Assembly (NCBI RefSeq): GCF_005860775.1
Contig: NZ_VCHQ01000011.1
Span: 1-64,000, forward strand
Length of the DNA stretch: 64,000 bases
Direction: 5' to 3'
DNA from: Klebsiella indica
GTDB lineage: Bacteria > Pseudomonadota > Gammaproteobacteria > Enterobacterales > Enterobacteriaceae
The notes under the pieces are model-generated. The model worked only from the letters and a program-made list of their open reading frames with translations. It was not told where the DNA came from and did not search any database. Positions 8,433 to 18,438 of this stretch are shown one piece after another (within the stretch, counting starts at the first letter, position 1; each line of letters opens with the position of its first letter). Both the position numbers and the translations under genes were made by a program.

Positions 8433-10283
8433 TTATCTTGCCAGTACGTCGGCGACAGGTTCTCTGGCCACAAAATGCCCTGGCCCGACCTGCTGTAACG
8501 GCGTACCGATCCCCGCTTCCCCTCGTTGGTAGATATTGCCCGGCAGTTCGTCGGAGAGCAGTATGCGCTGCGGATGACGATGCGCCGGATCGGCCACCGG
8601 AACGGCGGCCATCAATTTCCGGGTATAAGGGTGTTGCGGCTGTTCAAACACGGCGCGGCGCGGGCCAATCTCAACAATGCGCCCGCGATACATTACCGCC
8701 ACCCGATGGCTGATTCGCTCAACCACCGCCATATCATGGGAAATAAACAGAAATGCGATGCCCATCTCACGCTGTAAATCGAGCATCAGGTTGATAATTT
8801 GCGCGCGAATCGACACATCCAGCGCCGATACCGATTCATCGGCGATAACCACCTTCGGATTGAGCGCCAGCGCGCGGGCAATACAGATGCGCTGCCGCTG
8901 GCCGCCAGAAAACTCGTGCGGATAGCGCCACGCGTGCTCCGGCTCCAGCCCGACGCGCTCCAGTAGCCAGGCCACGCGTTCACGGGCTGCATCACCTGCC
9001 AGCAGCCGATGCACGCGTAGCGGCTCCATAATCGAATAACCCACCGTTTTCCGCGGATCAAGCGAGGCGTAAGGATCCTGGAAAATAAACTGAATATCGC
9101 GGCGCAACGCCTGAAGCTGACTACCTGTCAGGCGATCGATTTTCTGGCCGTTGAAAGTAATACTCCCGCCCTGGGTTTCCACCAGCCGCAGCAGCGCCCG
9201 GCCGGTCGTGGATTTACCGCAGCCGGACTCCCCCACCAGGCTTAAGGTTTCGCCAGGCCATAAATCAAAGCTGACTTTTTCAACCGCATGCACCTCACGG
9301 GTAATACGATTGAGAATACCGCTGCGCAGCGGGAAGCGCGCCACCAGATCGCGGACTGAAAGAATCGGTTCACCGGCAACGACGGTATTCTGCCCCTCTT
9401 CCTCCACACTTTGGTTTGATAACGGAAAACGACGCGGCAGATCGCTGCCATGCATCGCGCCCAGTCGCGGCACAGCCGCCAGCAGCGCCTGAGTATAAGG
9501 GTGCTTCGGCGCGCGAAAAATGGCTTCAACGCTACCGGTTTCCACCGCTTCACCACGATGCATCACCAGTACGCGATCGGCGATATCGGCCACCACGCCC
9601 ATATCATGAGTTATAAAGATAACGCCCATCGCCATCTCTTTTTGCAGGACGGCGATCAGCTGTAAAATCTGCGCCTGGATGGTCACGTCCAGCGCGGTGG
9701 TAGGTTCGTCGGCAATCAGCACCGCCGGACGGCACGATAACGCCATGGCGATCATCACCCGCTGACGCATCCCACCGGAGAGCTGATGCGGATAGCGCGA
9801 AAGCATCGTTTCCGCTTCTGGTATCCGCACCTGATCGAGCATCTTTTTCGCTTCGCGAAGCGCCTCATCATGCTTTAAGCCTTGATGCAGGCGGATCGAC
9901 TCGGCAATCTGTTCGCCGATAGTGAACACCGGATTCAGCGACGTCATCGGCTCCTGAAAGATCATTGCCATATCCGCGCCGCGCACTCTGCGCATGGCCG
10001 CATCAGACTGTTCGCTGAGCGAAATCACCTGTCGGTTACGACGACGCAGCAACAGCGCATCACTGCGTACTTCGCTGGTCGTCCGATCGAGCAGGCGCAT
10101 TAATGCCAGCGCGGTGACCGATTTCCCCGAACCAGACTCCCCGACAATCGCCAGCGTCTCGCCTCGCCGCAGAGTGAATGAGAGGTTGCGAACGGCGACA
10201 AAAGTCTGCTGCTGGTTAAACGCGACGTTCAGACCGCGCACCTGCAGAACATCATTAGCATCGATTTCTTGACTCTGCAGCAA
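8433..10283 (-). CDS. gsiA: glutathione importer ATPase GsiA
   Basis: This 616-residue cytosolic protein has two fused ABC ATPase domains and powers the Gsi importer (E. coli 623 residues). Domain 1 has Walker A GESGSGKS, signature LSGGMRQR and Walker [10 protein letters not shown]. Domain 2 has [16 protein letters not shown] and [10 protein letters not shown]. coli has GESGSGKS and ADEAVS there. The start is a TTG at 10283: GAGGAA lies 7 bases upstream, an in-frame stop lies just before it, and no ATG fits the conserved N-terminus (QVRGLNVAF). It begins 12 bp after iaaA, as in E. coli. Confidence 0.95.
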   Translation of the reverse strand: MLQSQEIDANDVLQVRGLNVAFNQQQTFVAVRNLSFTLRRGETLAIVGESGSGKSVTALALMRLLDRTTSEVRSDALLLRRRNRQVISLSEQSDAAMRRVRGADMAMIFQEPMTSLNPVFTIGEQIAESIRLHQGLKHDEALREAKKMLDQVRIPEAETMLSRYPHQLSGGMRQRVMIAMALSCRPAVLIADEPTTALDVTIQAQILQLIAVLQKEMAMGVIFITHDMGVVADIADRVLVMHRGEAVETGSVEAIFRAPKHPYTQALLAAVPRLGAMHGSDLPRRFPLSNQSVEEEGQNTVVAGEPILSVRDLVARFPLRSGILNRITREVHAVEKVSFDLWPGETLSLVGESGCGKSTTGRALLRLVETQGGSITFNGQKIDRLTGSQLQALRRDIQFIFQDPYASLDPRKTVGYSIMEPLRVHRLLAGDAARERVAWLLERVGLEPEHAWRYPHEFSGGQRQRICIARALALNPKVVIADESVSALDVSIRAQIINLMLDLQREMGIAFLFISHDMAVVERISHRVAVMYRGRIVEIGPRRAVFEQPQHPYTRKLMAAVPVADPAHRHPQRILLSDELPGNIYQRGEAGIGTPLQQVGPGHFVAREPVADVLAR

Positions 10284-10295
10284 CGCCCTTTCCTC

Positions 10296-11237
10296 TTATT
10301 CGCGATAAATACCAATCGTGGGCGTATCACCCGCATAACACCAGGCCCGGTACATGCCTTCGCTATTAAACGGCAGCGCCACGTTGCCTTCTCTGTCGAT
10401 GGCAATCAGGCCGCCGCTGCCGCCCAGCGCGGGTAGCTTCTCCATCACTACCCGCTCACACGCCTCCTGCAGGCTAAGATGGCTGTACCCCATCAGCGCC
10501 GAAATATCGTAAGCCGCCAGCGCGCGTATAAAGACCTCGCCGGTGCCGGTACAGGAAACGGCAACGCTGGCGTTATTGGCGTAACAGCCCGCTCCCGGCA
10601 GCGGGCTATCGCCGACGCGCCCCGGTAGCTTATTGGTCATCCCGCCGGTTGAGGTCGCCGCCGCAAGGCTACCCGCCAGATCCAACGCCACCGCGCCGAC
10701 GGTGCCCATTTTGTGCCGCTCATCCAGTGGCGCGGCGTGATGATCGAGCACGATATCGCCGCCCTCCTGCGCCCGCCGTAGCTGTAACAGGCGATCGGGC
10801 GTCGAAAACAGATCGTTTTCCACTCGCGTCATACCGTGGGAAGCGACAAAGTTTTCCGCGCCTTCGCCAATCAGCAACACGTGCGGGCTTTGTTCCAGCA
10901 CCAGACGCGCCGCCAGCACCGGATTACGTAAATGTTTCACTCCCGCGACGGCTCCCGCCTGTAAACTGTAGCCATCCATCACGCAGGCATCGAGCTCATG
11001 AGTGGCATCGCGGGTAAACACTGAACCAATACCGGCGTTAAATAATGGGCACTCCTCCAGTAGTCGAACCGCCTCGGTCACCGTATCCAGCGCACTGGCC
11101 CCGGCAGCCAGCATTTTTTGTCCGCTATCGACAATCGCCGACAGCGCCGCCACATACTCCTGTTCGCGTTCCGGCGTCATCTGGGCGCGGGTAATCGCCC
11201 CCGCGCCGCCGTGAATTGCTATAACCGCCTTACCCAT
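10296..11237 (-). CDS. iaaA: isoaspartyl peptidase / type-III L-asparaginase IaaA
   Basis: This 313-residue Ntn hydrolase cleaves isoaspartyl dipeptides and asparagine and supplies amino acids from damaged peptides. It matures by self-cleavage just before the threonine of HKMGTVGAVALDL, near residue 178; the downstream GGMTNKLPGRVGDSPLPGAG forms the substrate pocket. The start is ATG at 11237 with AAGGA upstream, giving MGKAVIAIHGG as in E. coli; 12 further upstream codons are open but unsupported. It is the first gene of the iaaA-gsiABCD operon. The region immediately upstream is filled by a complete ERIC repeat. Confidence 0.95.
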   Translation of the reverse strand: MGKAVIAIHGGAGAITRAQMTPEREQEYVAALSAIVDSGQKMLAAGASALDTVTEAVRLLEECPLFNAGIGSVFTRDATHELDACVMDGYSLQAGAVAGVKHLRNPVLAARLVLEQSPHVLLIGEGAENFVASHGMTRVENDLFSTPDRLLQLRRAQEGGDIVLDHHAAPLDERHKMGTVGAVALDLAGSLAAATSTGGMTNKLPGRVGDSPLPGAGCYANNASVAVSCTGTGEVFIRALAAYDISALMGYSHLSLQEACERVVMEKLPALGGSGGLIAIDREGNVALPFNSEGMYRAWCYAGDTPTIGIYRE

Positions 11238-11262
11238 TGCGCCATTCCTTAACCATAAAGTG

Positions 11263-11389
11263 TATACACACAATCATTCGAGATGCATCAAAGCGACAAA
11301 GGAAGAAATCCCCAGAAGCATAGATAACTATGTAACAGGGAGTTCTGAGCTCAGCCGACAAAGAGGCAGCTTAAAAGATAACGTGTATA
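11263..11389. repeat. ERIC element, full length (127 bp)
   Basis: The stretch starts and ends in TATA and is exactly 127 bp, the canonical ERIC length. It contains recognisable ERIC parts: ATTCGAGATGCATC near the left end, GAAATCCCCAGAAGC in the centre, and CAGCCGACAAAG followed by GGCAGCTTAA at the right. ERICs are non-coding, palindromic enterobacterial repeats that can fold when transcribed. This one sits between divergent iaaA and moeA, so it separates or overlaps their promoters. Confidence 0.9.
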
Positions 11390-11537
11390 AATATCATTAT
11401 CTTGCTGACAGTCCTATACAATTTTTGAATATAGAAAGAGCAGACATTGATGTAAAGCTTGTACTCAGATGGCATATAGCCCGCCTCTCTTTTCTGCCAT
11501 AATAGGCGTTTTCGATGTTTGCCCGCAGGAGAAAACC

Positions 11538-12773
11538 ATGGATTTTACCGCCGGACTGATGCCGCTCGACACAGCCCTGACCCAGATGCTCAATCGTATT
11601 ACGCCGCTGGATGCGACGGAAAACGTACCGCTGTTGCAGGCCTTTTCGCGCGTGACCGCCCATGACATTATTTCACCACTTAACGTTCCCGGTTTTGATA
11701 ACTCGGCGATGGATGGTTATGCCGTACGCCTGGTGGAACTCACCGACGGCGCGGTGCTGCCGGTGGCGGGCAAAGCCTTCGCGGGTCAGCCTTTTCACGG
11801 CGTCTGGCCCGCAAATACCTGTATCCGTATTATGACCGGCGCGCCCGTGCCGGAGGGCTGTGATGCGGTGGTCATGCAGGAGCAGACCGAACAAACCGAT
11901 ACCGGCATTCGCTTTATCGCCCCGGTGAAAAACGGGCAGAACATTCGCCGTCTTGGGGAAGATATTGCCTGCGGAGCGGTCGTTTTCCCTGCCGGAACCC
12001 GTCTGACCGTCGCCGAACTGCCGGTATTAGCCTCGCTGGGGATCGCTGAGGTTACCGTGATACGTAAAGTGCGCGTCGCGGTTTTCTCCACCGGCGATGA
12101 GCTACAGCTACCGGGGCAGCCGCTCGCCGACGGGCAGATTTACGATACCAACCGTCTGGCAGTGCATCTGATGCTGCAGGCGCTGGGCTGCGAGGTCATT
12201 AACCTCGGCATTATTCCCGACGATCCGGCCAAACTGCGCGAAGCCTTTATTCAGGCAGACCAACAGGCAGATGTGGTCATTAGCTCCGGCGGCGTTTCTG
12301 TCGGCGAGGCGGACTACACGAAAACGATCCTTGAAGAACTGGGTGAAATCGCCTTCTGGAAGCTGGCGATTAAACCGGGCAAACCTTTCGCTTTCGGCAA
12401 ACTCAGCCACAGCTGGTTCTGCGGTCTGCCGGGCAACCCGGTTTCCGCCACGCTGACCTTCTATCAACTGGTACAGCCGCTGCTGGCGAAGCTATCGGGC
12501 AACATCGGGCAGTCACAAGCGATGCGTCTGCGCGTGCGCGCCGCTTCACCCCTGAAAAAATCGCCGGGGCGCCTCGATTTTCAGCGCGGCGTGCTGCAAC
12601 GCAACCCGGACGGGGAACTGGTGGTGAACAGCACCGGCCACCAGGGCTCGCATATTTTCAGTTCATTCAGCCTCGGCAACTGTTTTATCGTACTGGAACG
12701 CGAACGCGGCCATGTTGAAGCCGGTGAATGGGTGGAAGTTGAGCCGTTTAATCATCTGTTCGGAGGCATGTAA
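11538..12773 (+). CDS. moeA: molybdopterin molybdenumtransferase MoeA
   Basis: This 411-residue enzyme inserts molybdate into adenylylated molybdopterin to form molybdenum cofactor. It contains the family motifs [55 protein letters not shown] and GLPGNPVSA. The start is ATG at 11538 (MDFTAGLM), with AGGAGA 7 bases upstream, rather than the longer frame from 11469. Length equals E. coli MoeA. Its TAA overlaps the ATG of moeB by one base, so the two are translated together. Confidence 0.97.
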   Translation: MDFTAGLMPLDTALTQMLNRITPLDATENVPLLQAFSRVTAHDIISPLNVPGFDNSAMDGYAVRLVELTDGAVLPVAGKAFAGQPFHGVWPANTCIRIMTGAPVPEGCDAVVMQEQTEQTDTGIRFIAPVKNGQNIRRLGEDIACGAVVFPAGTRLTVAELPVLASLGIAEVTVIRKVRVAVFSTGDELQLPGQPLADGQIYDTNRLAVHLMLQALGCEVINLGIIPDDPAKLREAFIQADQQADVVISSGGVSVGEADYTKTILEELGEIAFWKLAIKPGKPFAFGKLSHSWFCGLPGNPVSATLTFYQLVQPLLAKLSGNIGQSQAMRLRVRAASPLKKSPGRLDFQRGVLQRNPDGELVVNSTGHQGSHIFSSFSLGNCFIVLERERGHVEAGEWVEVEPFNHLFGGM

Positions 12774-13528
12774 TGGGCACAGAGCTGAGCGATGCGGAAA
12801 TGCTGCGCTATAACCGACAAATCATTCTGCGCAATTTCGATTTTGACGGTCAGGAGCAGTTGAAAGCCTCCAGCGTGCTGGTTGTTGGCCTGGGCGGGCT
12901 CGGCTGCGCTGCCGCGCAATATCTGGCGGCGGCTGGCGTCGGTCAGCTCACCCTGCTCGATTTCGACACCGTGTCGCTCTCCAACCTTCAGCGCCAGATC
13001 CTGCACAGCGATGCCGCCATCGGTCAGCCGAAGGTTAACTCAGCCCGCGCGGCGCTGGCGCGAATTAATCCCAACGTTAAGCTCACGACGCTAAACGCAT
13101 TGCTGGAAGAAGAGGCGCTATCGGCGCAAATCGCCGCCCACGATCTGGTGCTCGACTGTACCGATAATGTTTCTATCCGCAACCAGCTTAACGCCGGATG
13201 TTTCCGCCATAAAACGCCGCTGGTTTCCGGGGCTGCGATTCGTATGGAAGGGCAAATCAGCGTCTTTACCTGGGGAGAAAACGAACCCTGCTACCGCTGT
13301 CTGAGCCGCCTGTTTGGCGAAAACACCCTTACCTGCGTCGAAGCAGGAGTAATGGCGCCGCTGGTCGGCACCATTGGTTCGTTACAGGCGATGGAAGCCA
13401 TTAAGATACTGACCCACTACGGCAGCCCCGCTGTCGGCAAAATCGTGATGTATGACGCGATGCGCTGCCAGTTTCGCGAAATGAAGCTGCTGCGGAATCC
13501 GCAATGTGAGGTGTGCGGTACGCCTTAG
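12773..13528 (+). CDS. moeB: molybdopterin-synthase adenylyltransferase MoeB
   Basis: This 251-residue ThiF/E1-like enzyme adenylylates the C-terminus of MoaD so that it can be thiolated for molybdopterin synthesis. It shows the nucleotide-binding loop VVGLGGLGCAAAQYL, the DCTDN motif, and two zinc-binding CXXC pairs (CYRC about residue 173, CEVC near the C-terminus). Its start codon overlaps the moeA stop. In K-12 the next gene is fsaA; here a hairpin and an FNR-type site follow instead and fsaA is absent. Confidence 0.97.
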   Translation: MGTELSDAEMLRYNRQIILRNFDFDGQEQLKASSVLVVGLGGLGCAAAQYLAAAGVGQLTLLDFDTVSLSNLQRQILHSDAAIGQPKVNSARAALARINPNVKLTTLNALLEEEALSAQIAAHDLVLDCTDNVSIRNQLNAGCFRHKTPLVSGAAIRMEGQISVFTWGENEPCYRCLSRLFGENTLTCVEAGVMAPLVGTIGSLQAMEAIKILTHYGSPAVGKIVMYDAMRCQFREMKLLRNPQCEVCGTP

Positions 13529-13534
13529 CCCCTC

Positions 13535-13556
13535 TCCGGCGGTACTTTCCGCCGGA
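13535..13556 (+). terminator. terminator after moeB
   Basis: TCCGGCGG (13535-13542) and CCGCCGGA (13549-13556) form a perfect 8-bp GC-rich stem with a 6-base loop, followed by TTATTTG. It lies 7 bp after the moeB stop codon. Confidence 0.7.
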
Positions 13557-13611
13557 TTATTTGTGACCGCCCGCGACTTTTCCCTCCTGCTTTTATCCCT
13601 CACCCGGCTTG

Positions 13612-13625
13612 TTGACTTATATCAA
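13612..13625 (+). promoter_or_regulatory. FNR-type binding site upstream of pflE/pflF
   Basis: TTGACTTATATCAA matches the FNR consensus TTGAT-N4-ATCAA at 9 of 10 positions. Its centre is about 60 bp before the start codon of the glycyl-radical activase. Anaerobic activation would suit an oxygen-sensitive glycyl-radical enzyme. Confidence 0.7.
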
Positions 13626-13629
13626 TGTA

Positions 13630-13645
13630 ACTTTCATTCGAAAGT
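13630..13645. repeat. inverted repeat with ATTC spacer, copy 1
   Basis: ACTTTC-ATTC-GAAAGT is a perfect 6-bp inverted repeat around a 4-base spacer, directly after the FNR-type site and 35 bp before pflE. The same architecture (TTC-GAAT-GAA core, read on either strand) recurs at 17341, 18330 and 23943. Confidence 0.55.
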
Positions 13646-13680
13646 CATTTAATCTTCATATGCAAAATAAAGGGTGAAAT

Positions 13681-14580
13681 ATGATCTTCAATATTCAGCG
13701 TTACTCAACCCATGATGGCCCGGGGATCCGCACCGTCGTGTTCCTCAAAGGTTGCTCGCTGGGCTGCCGCTGGTGCCAGAACCCTGAAAGCCGCGCCCGC
13801 GCGGCGGATTTGTTGTATGACGCTCGTCTTTGCCTTGACGGCTGCGATCTCTGCCAACAGGCCGCGCCGGATGTGATGACCCGCACGCTGGATGGCCTGA
13901 TTATCCACCGGGAAAAGCTCACCGCTGCGCATATCGGCAAGCTGCGCGACTGCTGCCCGACGATGGCATTAACGGTCTGCGGCGAAGAGAAAAGCGTCGA
14001 AGAGATTATGACCACGGTATTGCGGGATAAACCCTTTTACGATCGCAGCGGCGGCGGCGTCACCCTTTCCGGCGGCGAGCCATTTATGAACCCGGAACTG
14101 GCCCGCCAGTTGTTTGCCGCCAGCCGCAGCGCGGGGATCCACACCGCGGTCGAAACCTGCCTGCACGTACCGTGGAAATACGTTGAACCTTCCCTGCCTT
14201 TTATCGACCTGTTTCTCGCCGACCTGAAGCATGTCAATGAAGCCATTTTCCGTCAGTGGACCGACGGCAGCGCCCGCCGGGTGCTGGAAAACCTGCAACG
14301 GGTCGCGCAGGCGGGAAAGAAGCTCATCATTCGCGTACCGCTGATTCAGGGTTTTAACGCTAACGAAGCCGATATTACCGCCATTACCGATTTTGCCGCT
14401 GACCGTTTAAAGGTCGGGGAAATTCACTTCCTGCCCTATCACACGCTGGGAATGAACAAATATCAATTACTTGGTCAGCCCTATACCGCCCCGGATAAAC
14501 CCCTTGCCGCCCCTGAACTGCTCACTTTCGCGCAGCATTACGCGCAAAGCAAAGGTTTAACGGCGACTTTACGAGGATAA
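13681..14580 (+). CDS. pflE: glycyl-radical enzyme activase (YbiY / PflE)
   Basis: This 299-residue radical-SAM enzyme generates the glycyl radical on its partner encoded 4 bp downstream. The CX3CX2C motif is Cys25, Cys29 and Cys32 (GCSLGCRWC). Extra cysteines (CLDGCDLC, then [11 protein letters not shown]) sit in a ferredoxin-like insert and suggest additional iron-sulfur clusters, as in activases of dehydratase-type and decarboxylase-type enzymes. The SAM-binding SGGEP motif is present. It is close to E. coli YbiY (308 residues). An AGGGTG ribosome site precedes the ATG. FNR-type control is predicted from the upstream site. Confidence 0.94.
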   Translation: MIFNIQRYSTHDGPGIRTVVFLKGCSLGCRWCQNPESRARAADLLYDARLCLDGCDLCQQAAPDVMTRTLDGLIIHREKLTAAHIGKLRDCCPTMALTVCGEEKSVEEIMTTVLRDKPFYDRSGGGVTLSGGEPFMNPELARQLFAASRSAGIHTAVETCLHVPWKYVEPSLPFIDLFLADLKHVNEAIFRQWTDGSARRVLENLQRVAQAGKKLIIRVPLIQGFNANEADITAITDFAADRLKVGEIHFLPYHTLGMNKYQLLGQPYTAPDKPLAAPELLTFAQHYAQSKGLTATLRG

Positions 14581-14584
14581 GCTT

Positions 14585-17017
14585 ATGACAACATTGAAAC
14601 TGGATACCCTGAGTCCACGCATTCAGGCGCATAAAATGGCGCTGGTGCATATCGTCAAGCCGCCGGTTTGCACCGAGCGCGCCCGCCACTATACCGAAAC
14701 CTATCAGCAGCATCTGGATAAACCGATTCCGGTGCGCCGCGCGCTGGCGCTGGCTCATCATCTGGCGGAGCGCACAATCTGGATCAAGCATGATGAACTG
14801 ATTGTCGGCAACCAGGCCAGCGAGGTCCGCGCCGCGCCGATCTTCCCGGAATACACTGTTAGCTGGATAGAAAAAGAAATTGACGATCTGGCGGATCGTC
14901 CCGGCGCGGGCTTTGCGGTCAGCGAAGAGAACAAACGCGTGCTGCATGAAGTGTGCCCGTGGTGGCGCGGCCAAACCGTGCAGGATCACTGCTACGGCAT
15001 GTTTACCGATGAGCAAAAAGCGCTGCTCGCCACCGGGATCATCAAAGCGGAAGGCAATATGACCTCCGGCGATGCTCACCTTGCGGTCAACTACCCGCTA
15101 CTGCTGGAAAAAGGCCTCGACGGTATGCGCGTTAAAGTTGCCGAGCGCCGTTCGCGCATTAATCTTACCGTGCTGGAAGATCTGCACGGCGAGCAGTTCC
15201 TGAAAGCCATTGATATCGTGCTGGAAGCGGTAAGCGCACACATCCAGCGTTTTGCCGAACTGGCGCGCAGTATGGCCGCCGAGGAGCCCAGAGAATCCCG
15301 TCGCGACGAACTGCTGGCGATTGCCGAGAACTGCGACATCATCGCCCATGAGCCGCCGAAGACCTTCTGGCAGGCGCTACAGCTGTGCTATTTCATTCAG
15401 CTAATTCTGCAAATCGAATCCAACGGCCACTCGGTCTCTTTTGGTCGTATGGATCAGTACCTCTATCCGTACTATCGTCGCGACGTCGAACTCGAACAGT
15501 CTCTGGATCGTGAGCACGCCATTGAACTGCTGCACTGCTGCTGGCTGAAGCTGCTGGAAGTGAACAAAATTCGCTCCGGCTCGCATTCCAAAGCCTCCGC
15601 CGGGAGTCCGCTGTATCAGAACGTCACCATCGGCGGCCAGAATCTGGTTGACGGCAACGCGCAGGACGCGGTGAACCCGCTCTCTTACGCAATCCTGGAA
15701 TCCTGCGGTCGTCTGCGCTCGACTCAGCCAAACCTGAGCGTGCGTTACCATGCCGGCATGAGCAATGACTTCCTCGATGCCTGCGTACAGGTGATTCGCT
15801 GCGGTTTCGGTATGCCAGCGTTCAATAACGACGAAATCGTTATTCCGGAATTTATCAGGCTGGGGATTGCGCCGCAGGATGCTTACGATTATGCCGCAAT
15901 TGGCTGCATCGAAACCGCCGTCGGCGGCAAATGGGGCTATCGCTGCACCGGGATGAGCTTTATCAACTTTGCCCGGGTGATGCTGGCGGCGCTGGAAGGC
16001 GGTCGCGATGCCACCAGCGGTCAGATCTTCCTGGCGCAGGAACATGCGCTATCAAAAGGCAATTTCGCCAATTTCGATCAGGTGCTGACGGACTGGGATA
16101 CGCAGATCCGCTACTACACACGCAAATCCATCGAGATTGAATATGTGGTCGATACCATGCTGGAAGAGAACGTCCACGATATTCTCTGTTCGGCGCTGGT
16201 CGATGACTGCATCGAGCGGGCGAAGAGCATCAAACAGGGCGGCGCAAAATATGACTGGGTTTCCGGTCTGCAGGTGGGTATCGCCAATCTCGGCAACAGC
16301 CTGGCGGCGGTGAAAAAACTGGTATTCGATCAGGGCGTGATTGGTCAGCAACAGCTGGCGAAAGCGCTGGCTGACGACTTTGCGGGCCTGACCCACGAGC
16401 AGTTGCGCCAGCGTTTGATCAACGGCGCGCCGAAATATGGCAACGACGAAGACAGCGTCGATATTCTGCTGACCCGTGCTTACCAGACCTATATCGACGA
16501 ACTGAAGCAGTATCACAACCCGCGCTATGGCCGGGGCCCGATTGGCGGTAATTACTATGCCGGCACCTCGTCCATTTCCGCGAATGTTCCATTTGGCGCG
16601 CAGACCATGGCGACGCCGGATGGCCGTAAAGCGCATTCGCCGCTAGCGGAAGGAGCAAGCCCGGCTTCCGGCACCGACCATCTGGGGCCGACCGCGGTTA
16701 TCAGCTCAGTGGGTAAACTGCCGACCGGTGCCATTCTTGGCGGCGTGCTGCTCAATCAGAAGCTGAATCCGGCGACCCTGGAGAACGAATCCGATAAACA
16801 AAAACTGATGCTGCTGCTGCGCACCTTCTTCGAAGTGCACAAAGGCTGGCATATTCAGTACAACATCGTGTCGCGCGAAACGCTGCTGGCGGCGAAGAAA
16901 CACCCGGATCAGTATCGCGATTTAGTGGTCCGGGTAGCCGGGTACTCGGCGTTCTTTACCGCCCTGTCGCCGGATGCCCAGGACGATATTATCGCCCGTA
17001 CCGAGCATACGCTGTAA
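14585..17017 (+). CDS. pflF: glycyl-radical enzyme PflF (YbiW), dehydratase-like
   Basis: This 810-residue cytosolic glycyl-radical enzyme matches E. coli YbiW in length. The catalytic cysteine is Cys441 in AAIGCIETAVGG; the GCxE arrangement is that of the glycerol/diol-dehydratase branch, whereas pyruvate formate-lyase has two adjacent cysteines. The glycyl radical site is Gly786 in RVAGYSAFF near the C-terminus. The substrate of this orthologue is not established, so the pfl name should be read with caution. It is co-transcribed with the activase (4-bp gap). A 400-bp gap follows. Confidence 0.93.
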   Translation: MTTLKLDTLSPRIQAHKMALVHIVKPPVCTERARHYTETYQQHLDKPIPVRRALALAHHLAERTIWIKHDELIVGNQASEVRAAPIFPEYTVSWIEKEIDDLADRPGAGFAVSEENKRVLHEVCPWWRGQTVQDHCYGMFTDEQKALLATGIIKAEGNMTSGDAHLAVNYPLLLEKGLDGMRVKVAERRSRINLTVLEDLHGEQFLKAIDIVLEAVSAHIQRFAELARSMAAEEPRESRRDELLAIAENCDIIAHEPPKTFWQALQLCYFIQLILQIESNGHSVSFGRMDQYLYPYYRRDVELEQSLDREHAIELLHCCWLKLLEVNKIRSGSHSKASAGSPLYQNVTIGGQNLVDGNAQDAVNPLSYAILESCGRLRSTQPNLSVRYHAGMSNDFLDACVQVIRCGFGMPAFNNDEIVIPEFIRLGIAPQDAYDYAAIGCIETAVGGKWGYRCTGMSFINFARVMLAALEGGRDATSGQIFLAQEHALSKGNFANFDQVLTDWDTQIRYYTRKSIEIEYVVDTMLEENVHDILCSALVDDCIERAKSIKQGGAKYDWVSGLQVGIANLGNSLAAVKKLVFDQGVIGQQQLAKALADDFAGLTHEQLRQRLINGAPKYGNDEDSVDILLTRAYQTYIDELKQYHNPRYGRGPIGGNYYAGTSSISANVPFGAQTMATPDGRKAHSPLAEGASPASGTDHLGPTAVISSVGKLPTGAILGGVLLNQKLNPATLENESDKQKLMLLLRTFFEVHKGWHIQYNIVSRETLLAAKKHPDQYRDLVVRVAGYSAFFTALSPDAQDDIIARTEHTL

Positions 17018-17105
17018 GGTGGACAATAAATTCGTCACAAGGAATTGACCAGCCCAAGGCCGTAGAGGCTGCTGACAAATCCGTATCAGTCAGTGGCCCC
17101 GTTTA

Positions 17106-17139
17106 CGCCGGGTGGCGGCTAACGCCTTACCCGGCCTAC
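17106..17139. repeat. REP element
   Basis: GCCGGGTGGCGGCTAACGC followed by CTTACCCGGCCTAC is a typical REP imperfect palindrome downstream of pflF, where it may stabilise the mRNA 3' end. Confidence 0.8.
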
Positions 17140-17340
17140 ATTTCCTGAAATATCCATCTCCTGTACCTCACTTTTAGACCTGTGCAAGCAAATGGCATGC
17201 CGCCGGGCAGTTCCTGAACAACGCTCGTTGTCAGTAATCTGGTGAGGGACGCGGATGTTCCTCATGCATCCTCGGGAGCCGGGCTTCCATAAACGGACGG
17301 GATAAGGCAGCGCATCAGCGGTTCAAAAAGCGCTGGATAA

Positions 17341-17356
17341 ACTTTCATTCGAAATA
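17341..17356. repeat. inverted repeat with ATTC spacer, copy 2 (imperfect)
   Basis: ACTTTC-ATTC-GAAATA repeats the left half and spacer of the 13630 copy exactly (ACTTTCATTCGAAA, 14 identical bases). Only the inner 4 bp pair. It lies about 68 bp upstream of the ybiV start. Confidence 0.45.
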
Positions 17357-17423
17357 AATTTGTGCTCTCCATCACATTGTAATTAGAATGTTACTGGTCG
17401 AAGTTAAGCCAGGAGCACTTGTT

Positions 17424-18239
17424 ATGACCGTTAAAGTTATCGTCACTGATATGGACGGAACTTTTCTCAATGACGCCAAGCAGTATGATCGCCCGCGTTT
17501 TCTCGCGCAGTTTGCGCAACTCCAGCAACAGGGTATTGAATTCGTTGTCGCCAGCGGCAACCAATACTACCAGTTGATCTCTTTTTTCCCGGAAATCCGC
17601 GAGCAGATCTCCTTCGTCGCCGAAAACGGCGCGCTGGTTTATGAACACGGCCAACAACTGTTCCACGGCGAACTGACCCGTCACGAATCCCAGGTGGTGA
17701 TTGGTGAATTGCTTAAAGATCCCCAGCTCAACTTCGTCGCCTGTGGCCTCGCAAGCGCTTACGTCAGCGACCGGGCGCCCGATGCCTTTGTCGCGCTAAT
17801 GTCAAAGCACTACCATCGCCTGCAGCGCATCAGCAGCTACCATGATATTGACGACACGCTGTTTAAGTTCTCGCTTAATCTGCCGGATAGCGATATTCCG
17901 CAGTTGATCGATAAACTGCACGTCTCGCTGGACGGTATTATGAAGCCGGTCACCAGTGGCTTTGGTTTCGTCGATTTGATCATCCCCGGCCTGCATAAAG
18001 CTAACGGCATCAGCCGCCTGCTTAAACGCTGGAACCTCTCACCGCAGACCTGCGTCGCTATCGGCGACAGCGCGAACGACACTGAAATGCTAAAACTGGT
18101 GAAATACTCCTTCGCGATGGCCAACGCCGTCGAAAGCATCAAGGCAGTGTCCCGTTTTGCGACCGATGACAATAACCATAATGGCGCGCTAAATGTGATT
18201 CAGGCAGTACTCGACCACACCGCCCCCTTCAACGATTGA
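17424..18239 (+). CDS. ybiV: HAD-family sugar phosphatase YbiV
   Basis: This 271-residue cytosolic HAD-superfamily (subclass IIB, Cof-type) phosphatase acts on sugar phosphates; E. coli YbiV hydrolyses several, including erythrose-4-P and fructose-1-P. Motif I is DMDGTFLND with nucleophile Asp9, motif II is VASGN, and motif IV is [10 protein letters not shown]. Length equals E. coli YbiV. The start is ATG at 17424 with AGGAG upstream; 12 upstream codons of the same frame are not needed. It marks the left edge of the accessory block: in K-12 the next gene is ybiU, here it is a pectin cluster. Confidence 0.95.
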   Translation: MTVKVIVTDMDGTFLNDAKQYDRPRFLAQFAQLQQQGIEFVVASGNQYYQLISFFPEIREQISFVAENGALVYEHGQQLFHGELTRHESQVVIGELLKDPQLNFVACGLASAYVSDRAPDAFVALMSKHYHRLQRISSYHDIDDTLFKFSLNLPDSDIPQLIDKLHVSLDGIMKPVTSGFGFVDLIIPGLHKANGISRLLKRWNLSPQTCVAIGDSANDTEMLKLVKYSFAMANAVESIKAVSRFATDDNNHNGALNVIQAVLDHTAPFND

Positions 18240-18247
18240 TCCCGCGC

Positions 18248-18276
18248 CGGGGGGCGCATAAGCTACCCCGTTTTTT
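18248..18276 (+). terminator. ybiV terminator
   Basis: CGGGG (18248-18252) pairs with CCCCG (18266-18270), followed directly by TTTTTT. An alternative tight hairpin GCGCC-GGGG-GGCGC (18244-18257) is also possible. Confidence 0.65.
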
Positions 18277-18329
18277 GTATTTTGTCTCTCCATGCAACCA
18301 CGACCAAATAATTGCTTGAAACTCATATC

Positions 18330-18345
18330 CTCTTCGAATGAAGAG
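18330..18345. repeat. inverted repeat with GAAT spacer, copy 3
   Basis: CTCTTC-GAAT-GAAGAG is a perfect 6-bp inverted repeat with the same TTC-GAAT-GAA core as the copies at 13630, 17341 and 23943, here about 90 bp beyond the ybiV stop at the entrance of the accessory block. Confidence 0.5.
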
Positions 18346-18438
18346 ATTATGAGAGATTGATAGTTATTAGCTGAACGGGCAAGGCAATTATTTTATGCAC
18401 GTTTTGACCTTCCGGTGTCATCGAATGTTTTTTACTGA

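Larger units (their letters stand above)
17018..17423. other. pflF-ybiV intergenic region
   Basis: This 406-bp gap holds a REP element at 17106-17139 and a TTTC-ATTC-GAAA inverted repeat about 75 bp before ybiV. No coding potential stands out. Promoter elements for ybiV cannot be assigned with confidence. Confidence 0.5.

Noticed and set aside
13681-17017. True pyruvate formate-lyase system
   Set aside because: The enzyme has one catalytic cysteine in GCIE context and the activase has extra iron-sulfur cysteines; both fit the dehydratase-like YbiW/YbiY group.
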